A stretch of DNA of 37,251 bases from the NCBI GenBank assembly GCA_021783995.1, contig JAJXTH010000015.1, positions 1 through 37,251 of the forward strand, given 5' to 3'. How positions within the stretch are numbered: position 1 is the first letter of the stretch; the number at the start of each line of letters is the position of its first letter. Source of the DNA: Pseudomonadota bacterium (GTDB lineage Bacteria > Pseudomonadota > Gammaproteobacteria > Burkholderiales > Gallionellaceae). The position numbers and the translations under genes are program-made. This document shows, one piece after another, positions 23,261 to 29,958 of the stretch. Below the pieces are notes generated by a model, which searched no databases, had not been told where the DNA came from, and saw only the letters and a list, made by a program, of their open reading frames with translations.

Positions 23261-23971
23261 ATGACAGCGAAAATGATATTGAGCCTGGATGGGACGGTAC
23301 TTCAGGAATGCCCGCTTGACAGGGAGCGCATCACGATAGGCCGCAAGGACGACAACGACATCGTCATCAACAACCTGGCCGTGAGCAGCCGCCATGCGGC
23401 CATCATCACTATCATGAACGATTCCTTCATAGAGGACCTGGACAGCACCAACGGCATGCTGGTGAACGGAGAGCAGGCGAAAAAGCGCTTCCTGCAGAAC
23501 GGCGATCTGATAGAGATCGGCAAGTACAGGCTTAAGTACATCAACGAGCGCGTGAGCAAGACGACGGCAGAGGATTTCGAGAAGACCATGGTGATGCGCG
23601 GCTCGCTGCAGGGATTGAGGAAGGCTGATGAGGCTGACAGTTCGGAAGACACGCAGGTGAGATTGACGGGCGCTGTGCCCGAGGAACCAGTCAGACAGCC
23701 CGAGCCCGTGCGCGGCGCGATACAGATACTGAACGGCCCGAATGCGGGGCGCGAGCTCGAGCTGGTGAAGAGCCTGACCACGCTGGGCAAGCCTGGCGTG
23801 CAGGTTGCGGTGCTGACCCGCAGGCCGCAAGGCTACTTCATCACGCACGTCGAGGGAGGGAGCTATCCTTCGGTTAACGGGCAGTCCATAGGCACGCATC
23901 CGTGCGCGCTGAACGACCACGACCTGATAGAGCTTGTGGGCATCAAGATGGAGTTCTTTCTCAAGGTCTGA
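23261..23971 (+). CDS. Twin FHA-domain phosphopeptide-binding protein
   Basis: A 236-residue protein. The first FHA domain (about 1-100) is canonical: ITIGRKDDNDIVINN (Gly-Arg), VSSRHAAI (Ser-Arg-His) and DLDSTNGMLVNG (the two Asn). A linker rich in Glu, Asp and Thr (about 105-145, KTMVMRGSL then DEADSSEDTQVRLTG) may be the phosphorylated segment. The second FHA (about 148-236) lacks the Ser-Arg-His motif (TLGKPGVQVAVLTRRPQGYF) and is likely structural, as often seen. FHA domains bind phosphothreonine. The gene is tightly linked to the PP2C phosphatase upstream and a metallo-hydrolase 34 bases downstream. Confidence 0.9.
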   Translation: MTAKMILSLDGTVLQECPLDRERITIGRKDDNDIVINNLAVSSRHAAIITIMNDSFIEDLDSTNGMLVNGEQAKKRFLQNGDLIEIGKYRLKYINERVSKTTAEDFEKTMVMRGSLQGLRKADEADSSEDTQVRLTGAVPEEPVRQPEPVRGAIQILNGPNAGRELELVKSLTTLGKPGVQVAVLTRRPQGYFITHVEGGSYPSVNGQSIGTHPCALNDHDLIELVGIKMEFFLKV

Positions 23972-24005
23972 TCATGTCGGGAAATTCGAAGATGCGGGAA
24001 GGCGC

Positions 24006-24770
24006 ATGAAGCTCAGAGTGCTTGGTTGCAGCGGCGGGATCGGCGGGAATCTGCACACCACCTCTTTCCTCGTTGACAGCGACACGCTGATAGACGCGGG
24101 CACGGGTGTGGGCGAACTGGCGCTAACCGAGCTCGCCGCGATCGACCACATCTTCATCACCCATTCCCACATGGACCACATCTGCAACCTGCCACTGCTT
24201 CTGGACAGCACGGCCGGGATGCGCGACCATCCGGTGACCGTGTACGCCACGCATGCCACGCTCGAGATACTGAAGCGGCATGTCTTCAACTGGGAGATAT
24301 GGCCCGACTTCAGCGAGATCTACCGAGGTCTCGACACTGTGATGCGCTACCGCGAGATCAATACCGGCGAGGCGATAGCGCTCGGTGGGCGCAGGATCAC
24401 CGCGCTGCCTGCGGTGCACACCGTCCCTGCGGTGGGATATCATCTCGACAGCGGGCAGGGAAGCCTCGTGTTCAGCGGCGACACCTATGTGAACGACGCC
24501 CTGTGGGAGGCGGTAAACAGTATAGACGGTTTGCGCTATCTGATCGTGGAGACAGCCTTCTCGAACCGCGAAAGGGAGCTTGCGGCACTATCGCAGCACC
24601 TGTGCCCCAGCCTGCTCGCCGAGGAGCTCAGGAAGTTCAGGGGGGATGCGGAGATATACATCACGCATCTGAAGCCTGACGAGGCCCACCTTATCATGGC
24701 GGAAATCGAGGAAAGCGCAGGGGCATGCAGGCCCAGGATGCTGGTCAACGATCAGGTGTTTGAATTCTGA
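24006..24770 (+). CDS. Metallo-beta-lactamase-fold hydrolase, cyclic-nucleotide PDE type
   Basis: A 254-residue MBL-fold enzyme. The metal motif is HxHxDH in IFITHSHMDHICNLPLLLDS (about 50-69); further ligands are likely in LPAVHTVPAVGYHL, SLVFSGDTYV and YITHLKPDE. The short MDHICNLPLLLD segment and the overall layout resemble class II 3',5'-cyclic-nucleotide phosphodiesterases, so cAMP or cGMP hydrolysis is the best guess; a general phosphodiesterase is the alternative. GGGAAGG lies 3 bases before ATG 24006. It lies between the FHA and GAF-ATPase genes. Confidence 0.8.
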   Translation: MKLRVLGCSGGIGGNLHTTSFLVDSDTLIDAGTGVGELALTELAAIDHIFITHSHMDHICNLPLLLDSTAGMRDHPVTVYATHATLEILKRHVFNWEIWPDFSEIYRGLDTVMRYREINTGEAIALGGRRITALPAVHTVPAVGYHLDSGQGSLVFSGDTYVNDALWEAVNSIDGLRYLIVETAFSNRERELAALSQHLCPSLLAEELRKFRGDAEIYITHLKPDEAHLIMAEIEESAGACRPRMLVNDQVFEF

Positions 24771-24834
24771 AAATATAAAATGTTGTCGGGTTTTTCTGGT
24801 GTTTTTAGGGTAGTGCGCGAGACGGGAGCGGGGG

Positions 24835-27192
24835 ATGGCAGCGGAAACTGATGCGGGCGGCAGGGTGGAATTCAACAGAAATCTCAATCTGGTCACCAGC
24901 AAGATACACGCAACCAGCAATATCGACGAGATCATGCTGGACGTCAGCCGCGACATCTGCAGCCTCTTCAACGCCGACAGGCTGACGATCTATGTGGTTG
25001 GTGACGACGGCGTCTCGCTGGTATCCAAGGTCAAGACGGGGCTCAATTCCTTCAAGGATTTGAAACTGCCGATCGCAGAGCAGAGCGTGGCGGGCTATGT
25101 CGCGGTGAACAAGAGGCTGCTCAACATCAAGGATGTCTACGACGAGCAGGAGCTCGCGCAGTATAGCTCACACCTGCGTTTTCTGCAGGAAGTGGACAGG
25201 CGCACCGGATACAGAACCCGGCAGATGCTGGTCGCACCCATAATGGATGTGCACCATGAGCTGGCGGGCGTGATCCAGGTCATCAACAACAAGCTGGGCG
25301 GCCCCTTCTCTACCCAGGTCGAGAGCGGCGTGCAGGAGCTCGCGCAGACCATGGCAATCGCGCTGCGCCAGCGCCAGGAAAAGGCCAACGTCAAGACCAG
25401 ATATGATTTTCTGGTGGGCGGGGGGGCGATGACCGCCGCGGAATTCGAGCTCGCCACGCGCACCGCGCGCCGCAAGGGAGTGGATATCGAGGAGGTGCTG
25501 CTCGACGAATTCCAGATAAACACTCCGACCATGGGCAGGGCGCTCTCCATCTTCTTCGGCGTTCCCTACGAGCCCTTCAAGGCCGACCGAATCAAGCCCA
25601 CCGAGCTTTTGCGCAATCTGAAGCGCGAATACGTCAGCACCAGCCACTGGATTCCGATAGACGAAACGCACGAGGGGCTGGTGATACTCACCACCGACCC
25701 CGAGCGCATCCAGGCTTCCAGGGTGGTGAACAACATCTTCCCCAGGAGCAGGCTGCAGTACAGGGTATGCACGCAGCGCGAGTTCCTGCAGACGCTGGAC
25801 GCATTCTATGGCAAAGGCGGGGAGTCTGGCGGATTTGCGGGCGACGAGTCTTCGATGGACGAGCTCCTGTCCAGCATGGGCGGCGAGGAGGAAGACGCGG
25901 CGCTCATACAGGACGACGTCAGCGCCGCTGCGGACAACGAGCTCGTGAAGCTGGTCAACAAGATCATCGTGGATGCCTATCGGATGGGTGCATCCGACAT
26001 CCACGTCGAGCCGCAGCCCGGAAAGGCCAAGACCCAGATCAGGCTGCGCAAGGACGGATCGCTGCTCAACTACATCGAGGTGCCCGCGACCTACCGCAGC
26101 CCGCTGGTGACGAGGCTCAAGATCATGTGCGACCTAGACATCTCCGAGAAGCGCAAGCCCCAGGACGGCAAGATCAAGTTCAAGCGCTTCGGCCCGCTGG
26201 ACATCGAGCTGCGCGTGGCGACCATCCCATCCCAGGGCGGCGTGGAAGACGTGGTGATGCGCATACTCGCATCCGGCGAGCCGCTGCCCATTGAGAAGAT
26301 GGGTTTTTCGACGCGCAACAGCGAGCTTATCAAGGCGACGGTGGAAAAACCGTATGGACTGTTTTTTGTCTGCGGGCCGACGGGCTCGGGAAAGACCACC
26401 ACGCTGCACTCGATACTAAAGTACATCAACAAGCCCGAGACCAAGATCTGGACGGCGGAGGACCCGGTCGAGATCACGCAGAAGGGATTGCGCCAGGTGC
26501 AGATCAACAAGAAGGCGGGGCTCGACTTCCCGACCATCATGCGCGCCTTCTTGCGGGCGGACCCCGACGTGATCATGGTGGGCGAGATGCGCGACAAGGA
26601 GACGGTGTCGATCGGCATAGAGGCATCGCTCACGGGCCATCTGGTTTTCGCTACGCTGCATACCAACAGCGCGCCCGAATCCATACTGCGCTTGCTCGAC
26701 ATGGGCATGGACCCTTTCAACTTCGCTGACGCGCTTCTGGGCGTGCTTGCGCAGCGCCTTGCCAAGCGCCTCTGCACCGACTGCAGGAAGCCGCATGTGG
26801 CGAGTGATACGGAAATCAAGGCGCTGCTTGCCGAATACAGCGAGGAGCTGAAGCACACCGCGAGCTGGAAGCAGGACCCGGTCGCTGCGAACCGAGCGCT
26901 GCTCGAAGAGTGGACGAAGCTCTACGCCAACGAGAAGAAGCAGTTCACGCTTTACGAACCGGTGGGATGCGACAAGTGCGTGAATACCGGCTACCGCGGA
27001 CGCGTCGGGTTACACGAGCTGCTTCTGGGCAGCGATTCCGTTAAGAAGGCGATACAGGAGCGCGCGCGCGTCGCCGAGCTTCTTGCCATTGCGCTGGACG
27101 AGGGCATGCACACGCTGAAGCAGGACGGAATGGAAAAAGTGCTGCAGGGCATCACCGACATGCATCAGGTGCGCGCGGTCTGCATCAAGTAA
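24835..27192 (+). CDS. GAF-MshEN-GspE/PilB-type secretion ATPase
   Basis: A 785-residue hexameric-type ATPase with an extra sensor. Residues about 20-180 form a GAF domain (DEIMLDVSRDICSLFNADRL, then QMLVAPIMDVHHELAGVIQV); 195-325 is the MshEN/T2SSE N-terminal domain, a known c-di-GMP-binding fold in relatives; about 365-785 is the ATPase with GASDIHVEP, Walker A GPTGSGKT (514-521), the Asp box around WTAEDPVE, Walker B DPDVIMVGEMRD (577-588) and a His box (GHLVFATLHTNS). Zinc-type cysteines are CTDC (647-650) and CDKC. It powers pilus assembly or type II secretion. PilB and GspE usually lack GAF. No other pilus-machine gene adjoins. Confidence 0.92.
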   Translation: MAAETDAGGRVEFNRNLNLVTSKIHATSNIDEIMLDVSRDICSLFNADRLTIYVVGDDGVSLVSKVKTGLNSFKDLKLPIAEQSVAGYVAVNKRLLNIKDVYDEQELAQYSSHLRFLQEVDRRTGYRTRQMLVAPIMDVHHELAGVIQVINNKLGGPFSTQVESGVQELAQTMAIALRQRQEKANVKTRYDFLVGGGAMTAAEFELATRTARRKGVDIEEVLLDEFQINTPTMGRALSIFFGVPYEPFKADRIKPTELLRNLKREYVSTSHWIPIDETHEGLVILTTDPERIQASRVVNNIFPRSRLQYRVCTQREFLQTLDAFYGKGGESGGFAGDESSMDELLSSMGGEEEDAALIQDDVSAAADNELVKLVNKIIVDAYRMGASDIHVEPQPGKAKTQIRLRKDGSLLNYIEVPATYRSPLVTRLKIMCDLDISEKRKPQDGKIKFKRFGPLDIELRVATIPSQGGVEDVVMRILASGEPLPIEKMGFSTRNSELIKATVEKPYGLFFVCGPTGSGKTTTLHSILKYINKPETKIWTAEDPVEITQKGLRQVQINKKAGLDFPTIMRAFLRADPDVIMVGEMRDKETVSIGIEASLTGHLVFATLHTNSAPESILRLLDMGMDPFNFADALLGVLAQRLAKRLCTDCRKPHVASDTEIKALLAEYSEELKHTASWKQDPVAANRALLEEWTKLYANEKKQFTLYEPVGCDKCVNTGYRGRVGLHELLLGSDSVKKAIQERARVAELLAIALDEGMHTLKQDGMEKVLQGITDMHQVRAVCIK

Positions 27193-27223
27193 TGTGTCGC
27201 TTTTATTCGCTTTTTCATTTGGC

Positions 27224-27246
27224 ATGATATATAGTTAATATATCAT
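27224..27246. promoter_or_regulatory. Palindromic operator of the RHH-VapC pair
   Basis: ATGATATAT-AGTTA-ATATATCAT, perfect 9-bp arms, 5-base spacer. It contains an extended -10 (TGATATATA, 27225-27233), so binding of the RHH antitoxin would block the promoter. It ends 4 bases before the AAAGGAG ribosome site of the antitoxin. Confidence 0.7.
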
Positions 27247-27263
27247 TCTGAAAGGAGATGGAC

Positions 27264-27476
27264 GTGCGCACCTTGGTGGATATTCCTGACAGGCAGATCA
27301 GGGACCTGGCGGATATTTGTAAGACGGAAAAAATTTCCCGTGCCGAACTCATACGGCAGGCGATTTCTGCATACCTTGAAAAGAAGAAATCTTCTGAAGC
27401 TGAAGCGTTCGGCCTCTGGAAGGAACGCAAGGTCGACGGGATGGAGTATCAGGAACAGGTGCGTTCCGAATGGTGA
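27264..27476 (+). CDS. Ribbon-helix-helix antitoxin (VapB/CopG type)
   Basis: A 70-residue antitoxin beginning RTLVDIPDRQIRDLADI, the beta strand and first helix of the RHH fold, then KISRAELIRQAISAYLEKK. It should bind its own promoter palindrome (27224-27246) and, with its acidic C-terminus (VDGMEYQEQVRSEW), neutralise VapC. The start needs care: AAAGGAG (27251-27257) touches ATG 27258 with no spacing but lies 6 bases before GTG 27264, so GTG is the likely start and also gives the family-typical N-terminus. It overlaps vapC by 7 bases. Confidence 0.85.
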   Translation: MRTLVDIPDRQIRDLADICKTEKISRAELIRQAISAYLEKKKSSEAEAFGLWKERKVDGMEYQEQVRSEW

Positions 27477-27835
27477 ATGTGCTGTTCGACACCAATATCC
27501 TGATCGACTACCTGAACGGGATCGAGCAGGCAAAAGGGGAGTTGAATCGCCATGCCGACAAGGCGATCAGTCTTGTCACCTGGATGGAAGTGATGGTTGG
27601 CGCAACGCCCGAAACAGAATCCGTTGTCAGGAGATTTTTGCGGGGGTTTGTCAATCTGCCGGTTGACGAGAAAGTGGCGGCCACGGCTGTCGAGCTTCGC
27701 AGAAAACACAAGATCAAACTGCCCGATGCGATCGTATGGGCCACGGCACGGGCTGACAGTCGCCTGCTCGTCACGCGCAACACCAAGGACTTCTCACCGG
27801 ACGAGCCGGGGATACGCGTTCCATATCATGTCTGA
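27470..27835 (+). CDS. vapC: VapC-type PIN-domain toxin
   Basis: A 121-residue PIN RNase. Acidic residues of the Mg site: Asp7 in VLFDTNILIDYL, Glu40 in TWMEVMVG, Asp86 in KLPDAIVWATA, and Asp104 in TRNTKDFSP. It cuts RNA (tRNA or rRNA in studied cases); the target here is unknown. It overlaps the RHH antitoxin gene, as expected for a coupled pair. It converges with the next toxin gene, whose stop lies 34 bases away. Confidence 0.93.
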   Translation: MVNVLFDTNILIDYLNGIEQAKGELNRHADKAISLVTWMEVMVGATPETESVVRRFLRGFVNLPVDEKVAATAVELRRKHKIKLPDAIVWATARADSRLLVTRNTKDFSPDEPGIRVPYHV

Positions 27836-27869
27836 CTGATTGCAGTCGGGTGCCGGGACTCCAAATCGG

Positions 27870-28250
27870 CTAAATTGCGATGATGGTGTCGCTGTATCTC
27901 GCCACCATGGTGTCAAAGGTGATCAGCCGCATCGGTTCGACCAGGGACTGCGCGACCAGGATGCGGTCGAATGGATCGGCATGGTGAGATGGCAATTCCT
28001 CGACGGCTGCCGCATGTTCAGGCTCCACCGGTAAAAAGCGGTAGCCGGACTCCTGGAAGTAGCGCAGCGCGTCCTGGCCAGAAACCGGCATGTCGCCGCG
28101 CCCGTGCTTGATGGCGATTTCCCAGATCGTTGCCGCGCTGATCCAGACCGTAGATCTTGGCGACTCTATCAGTTCGCAAGCCTTTTTGGGCAGTTTTGGG
28201 CTGTCCGTGATCGCCCACAGGGCGACGTGCGTATCGAGCAGAAGGTTCAA
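27870..28250 (-). CDS. vapC: PIN-domain toxin paired with Phd-type antitoxin
   Basis: A 126-residue PIN protein of the Phd-linked subfamily: LLLDTHVALWAITDSPKLPK at the start, ISAATIWEIAIKHGRG in the middle (conserved Glu), HHADPFDRILVAQSLVEP (conserved Asp) and ITFDTMVARY near the end. The acidic Mg site is intact, so it should be an active RNase. It is encoded after, and overlaps by 4 bases, the Phd/YefM antitoxin on the same strand. It is only distantly similar to the neighbouring vapC at 27470; the two modules are unrelated. Confidence 0.92.
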   Translation of the reverse strand: MNLLLDTHVALWAITDSPKLPKKACELIESPRSTVWISAATIWEIAIKHGRGDMPVSGQDALRYFQESGYRFLPVEPEHAAAVEELPSHHADPFDRILVAQSLVEPMRLITFDTMVARYSDTIIAI

Positions 28251-28492
28251 GATTGCCCGCCCAGGAACAGGCGAGCGACCTCGTCGTTGTGTGCGTCGAT
28301 GCTGTCCGGCACCTCGAATTTTCCCCTGGCGACGCCGATGCGCTTCCCGGCAGGCAAGCTGTCCATGGGTACGAGTTTGGCGGCCGGGCGTCCATTGCGT
28401 GCAATGATGATTTCTCGTTCCTGTCCCTGCTCGATGGCTTCCACCAGGCGGGACAGCGTAGACTTCGCTTGCAGCATGTTTACGGACAACAT
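28247..28492 (-). CDS. Phd/YefM-type antitoxin
   Basis: An 81-residue antitoxin: SVNMLQAKSTLSRLVEAIEQ and EIIIARNGRPAAKLVPMD are the two blocks of the Phd/YefM DNA-binding domain, and the tail (DSIDAHNDEVARLFLGGQS) should wrap the toxin. ATG 28492 has AGGA about 9 bases upstream; an in-frame ATG five codons in is less likely. It forms a pair with the PIN toxin gene, which it overlaps by 4 bases. Confidence 0.9.
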   Translation of the reverse strand: MLSVNMLQAKSTLSRLVEAIEQGQEREIIIARNGRPAAKLVPMDSLPAGKRIGVARGKFEVPDSIDAHNDEVARLFLGGQS

Positions 28493-28519
28493 GGTGTTTT
28501 TCCTGAATTAAGTGGTTAG

Positions 28520-28534
28520 TCTAGTCTGGCTAGA
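28520..28534. promoter_or_regulatory. Short palindrome upstream of the Phd-type gene
   Basis: TCTAG-TCTGG-CTAGA, perfect 5-bp arms, 28 bases before the antitoxin start. It is a candidate Phd-type operator. A weak minus-strand promoter (TTCACC, 16 bases, TAGACT) overlaps it. Confidence 0.45.
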
Positions 28535-28563
28535 GATTTGGTGAATACTCGAACCGGACAGGC

Positions 28564-28845
28564 TCAACCAAAAAGCTCGCTGTGCGAGCCAAGTCGCGCA
28601 AGTCTGAGTGTGTCGGCATCCGACTTGCGGTAGATCAACAGCAAGTCTGGTTTGACGTGGCATTCCCGGTAGCCTGTCCAATCACCGCTCAGGTCATGGT
28701 CGCGGTATTTGACGTCAAGCGGCAAGTCGGTTGCCAACGCTATAAGAACTGGCTTCAAATCGCTATCCAGTGTAGTACGATGCTGTCCCTTGGCCTCGCG
28801 TTTGTAATCGCGTTTGAATGATGAAGCACGGTCAATCGTCCGCAT
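28564..28845 (-). CDS. yafQ: YafQ-family mRNA interferase toxin
   Basis: A 93-residue RelE-superfamily toxin: SFKRDYKREAKG near the start, KYRDHDLSGDWTGYRECHVK in the middle and LLLIYRKSDADTLRLARLGSH towards the end. The histidines (DHDL and CHVK, then GSHSELFG) and the basic residues correspond to the YafQ active site, which cuts mRNA in the ribosomal A site. It overlaps the dinJ-type gene by 14 bases; order antitoxin-toxin as in dinJ-yafQ. Confidence 0.92.
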   Translation of the reverse strand: MRTIDRASSFKRDYKREAKGQHRTTLDSDLKPVLIALATDLPLDVKYRDHDLSGDWTGYRECHVKPDLLLIYRKSDADTLRLARLGSHSELFG

Positions 28846-29098
28846 GCAGGTCCGCCATCAGATCGTCAACACTGGCGAAACGCTTGCCCTTCCCGGCCTC
28901 AAGTTCGGCAATGGCCTTACGCGTAGTGGCGTTTGGCACCTTCACGTCGAAAGGCAAACGGCGTTCATCAGCTATGCGTAGCATCAGCAAGCGGATAGCG
29001 TCAGAAATAGACAAGCCCATTGCTTCCAGCGCGTCGGCAGCTCGTTCCTTAGTGTCGGTGTCGATGCGGGCGCGGACATAGGTATCGGAGGTGCTCAT
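28832..29098 (-). CDS. dinJ: RelB/DinJ-family antitoxin
   Basis: An 88-residue antitoxin: DTYVRARIDTDTKERAADAL then MGLSISDAIRLLMLRIADER form the RHH fold of RelB/DinJ, followed by LPFDVKVPNATTRKAI and a charged C-terminal helix that binds YafQ. AGGGA lies 6 bases before ATG 29098. A promoter with an overlapping palindrome is directly upstream, so autorepression is likely. Confidence 0.93.
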   Translation of the reverse strand: MSTSDTYVRARIDTDTKERAADALEAMGLSISDAIRLLMLRIADERRLPFDVKVPNATTRKAIAELEAGKGKRFASVDDLMADLHADD

Positions 29099-29131
29099 AG
29101 TGATTCCCTGTTGATCAGTTTAAGATGTTTT

Positions 29132-29160
29132 ATTGTAGTATCATTGCGACTACAATTCAA
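29132..29160 (-). promoter_or_regulatory. dinJ-yafQ promoter with overlapping palindrome
   Basis: Minus strand: TTGAAT (29160-29155), a 17-base spacer, TACAAT (29137-29132). An inverted repeat ATTGTAGT (29132-29139) / ACTACAAT (29149-29156) with a 9-base spacer covers the -10 and reaches the -35: an ideal position for autorepression by DinJ-YafQ. Confidence 0.75.
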
Positions 29161-29315
29161 TTTTTGGGCGGTCCTGACACGGCATCAGGCTGACGAATTT
29201 CGTCACCCGACTGACGGGATTGGAAAGCCGGAGGCGGATTTTCGTTGCCGATTGCGCGCCGCGCAGCGCGATGAAAAATATCCGAATCGCGCTGCAACCC
29301 GCGCCAATACTGCTG

Positions 29316-29343
29316 TCTTCTGTCTTCTGTCTTCTGTCCTCTG
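29316..29343 (+). repeat. Four-unit 7-bp tandem repeat upstream of the pilA promoter
   Basis: Units TCTTCTG, TCTTCTG, TCTTCTG, TCCTCTG. With the preceding CTG they give TGTC half-sites every 7 bases. They end 5 bases before the sigma-54 -24 element. See findings. Confidence 0.85.
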
Positions 29344-29348
29344 AACTC

Positions 29349-29364
29349 TGGCACGTCTATTGCT
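29349..29364 (+). promoter_or_regulatory. Sigma-54 promoter of pilA
   Basis: TGGCACG-TCTA-TTGCT. The -24 GG (29350-29351) and -12 GC (29362-29363) are separated by exactly 10 bases, as RpoN requires, and the hexamers match consensus. The predicted start near 29375 gives a leader of about 60 bases. pilA is known to be RpoN/PilR dependent in several proteobacteria. Confidence 0.88.
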
Positions 29365-29434
29365 TTATACCAGGCAAGGCGAATCGATATCCGTCGGATC
29401 TGCCCGAACCCAACACAACTCAAGGAGCTTTCAA

Positions 29435-29881
29435 ATGAAAAACGTGCAAAAAGGTTTTACCCTGATCGAATTGATGATCGTCGTCGCCATCATCGGCATC
29501 CTGGCCGCTGTTGCGATTCCTTCTTACCAGAACTATGTTGCAAAATCCGCCTTCACCGAAGTGACGAATGCGATGACGCCATACAAGCTGGCCGTTGAGA
29601 ATTACTGGACAGATGCCGGTTATCCAGCAACGATTTCGGGTCTGTCCCCTAGTACTAGCGGAATCCCGGCTAACCTTTCTAATACTGCTGGTACTGGTGC
29701 ATTGGCTTCTGTTACTACGGGAGCTAATGGCGCGATAACAGGGAAAGCCGCAACCCCATCTTATAAAGGCATTGTAGCTGGCACAACTTGCATTCTGACA
29801 CCGACAGTCAACACAGGTGCACAGCGTCTGGATTGGGCATATAGTGGCGGCTGCGTAACCAATGGTTACGTCCACCAGTAA
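29435..29881 (+). CDS. pilA: Type IV major pilin
   Basis: A 148-residue prepilin: a 7-residue leader MKNVQKG cut before Phe8, giving mature [18 protein letters not shown] with Glu5. After the hydrophobic helix come Ser/Thr/Gly-rich loops ([17 protein letters not shown] and ASVTTGANG), possible glycan sites, and a C-terminal disulfide loop from Cys119 to Cys140 (20 residues between). AAGGAG lies 7 bases before ATG 29435. The gene stands alone between a sigma-54 promoter and a hairpin terminator, as expected for a highly expressed major pilin. The assembly ATPase-like gene at 24835 is on the same strand but separated by three toxin-antitoxin modules. Confidence 0.95.
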   Translation: MKNVQKGFTLIELMIVVAIIGILAAVAIPSYQNYVAKSAFTEVTNAMTPYKLAVENYWTDAGYPATISGLSPSTSGIPANLSNTAGTGALASVTTGANGAITGKAATPSYKGIVAGTTCILTPTVNTGAQRLDWAYSGGCVTNGYVHQ

Positions 29882-29916
29882 AATCGGTTAAGACTCGGCA
29901 GAGTCATGCAGCCCAA

Positions 29917-29940
29917 AGAAACCGCCGCAAGGCGGTTTCT
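29917..29940. terminator. Bidirectional terminator between pilA and the convergent gene
   Basis: AGAAACCGCC-GCAA-GGCGGTTTCT, a perfect 10-bp stem, 36 bases after the pilA stop and 19 before the end of the minus-strand gene. The T-run after it is poor on the plus strand (GATTTAT) and moderate on the minus strand (TTGGG after TTTCT). A small hairpin, GACTC-GGCA-GAGTC, precedes it. Confidence 0.75.
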
Positions 29941-29958
29941 GATTTATATGCACGCTCT

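Noticed and set aside
24835..27192. pilB of the classic pilBCD operon
   Set aside because: The protein carries a GAF domain that classic PilB lacks and no pilC or pilD is adjacent, so I keep the broader GspE/PilB-type call.
29316..29343. CRISPR array or minisatellite
   Set aside because: Units of 7 bp without spacers are a simple tandem repeat; no cas genes are present.
29111..29344. Plus-strand open frame of 77 codons between dinJ and pilA
   Set aside because: It covers the dinJ promoter, ends inside the 7-bp repeat and shows no domain; it is regulatory DNA.
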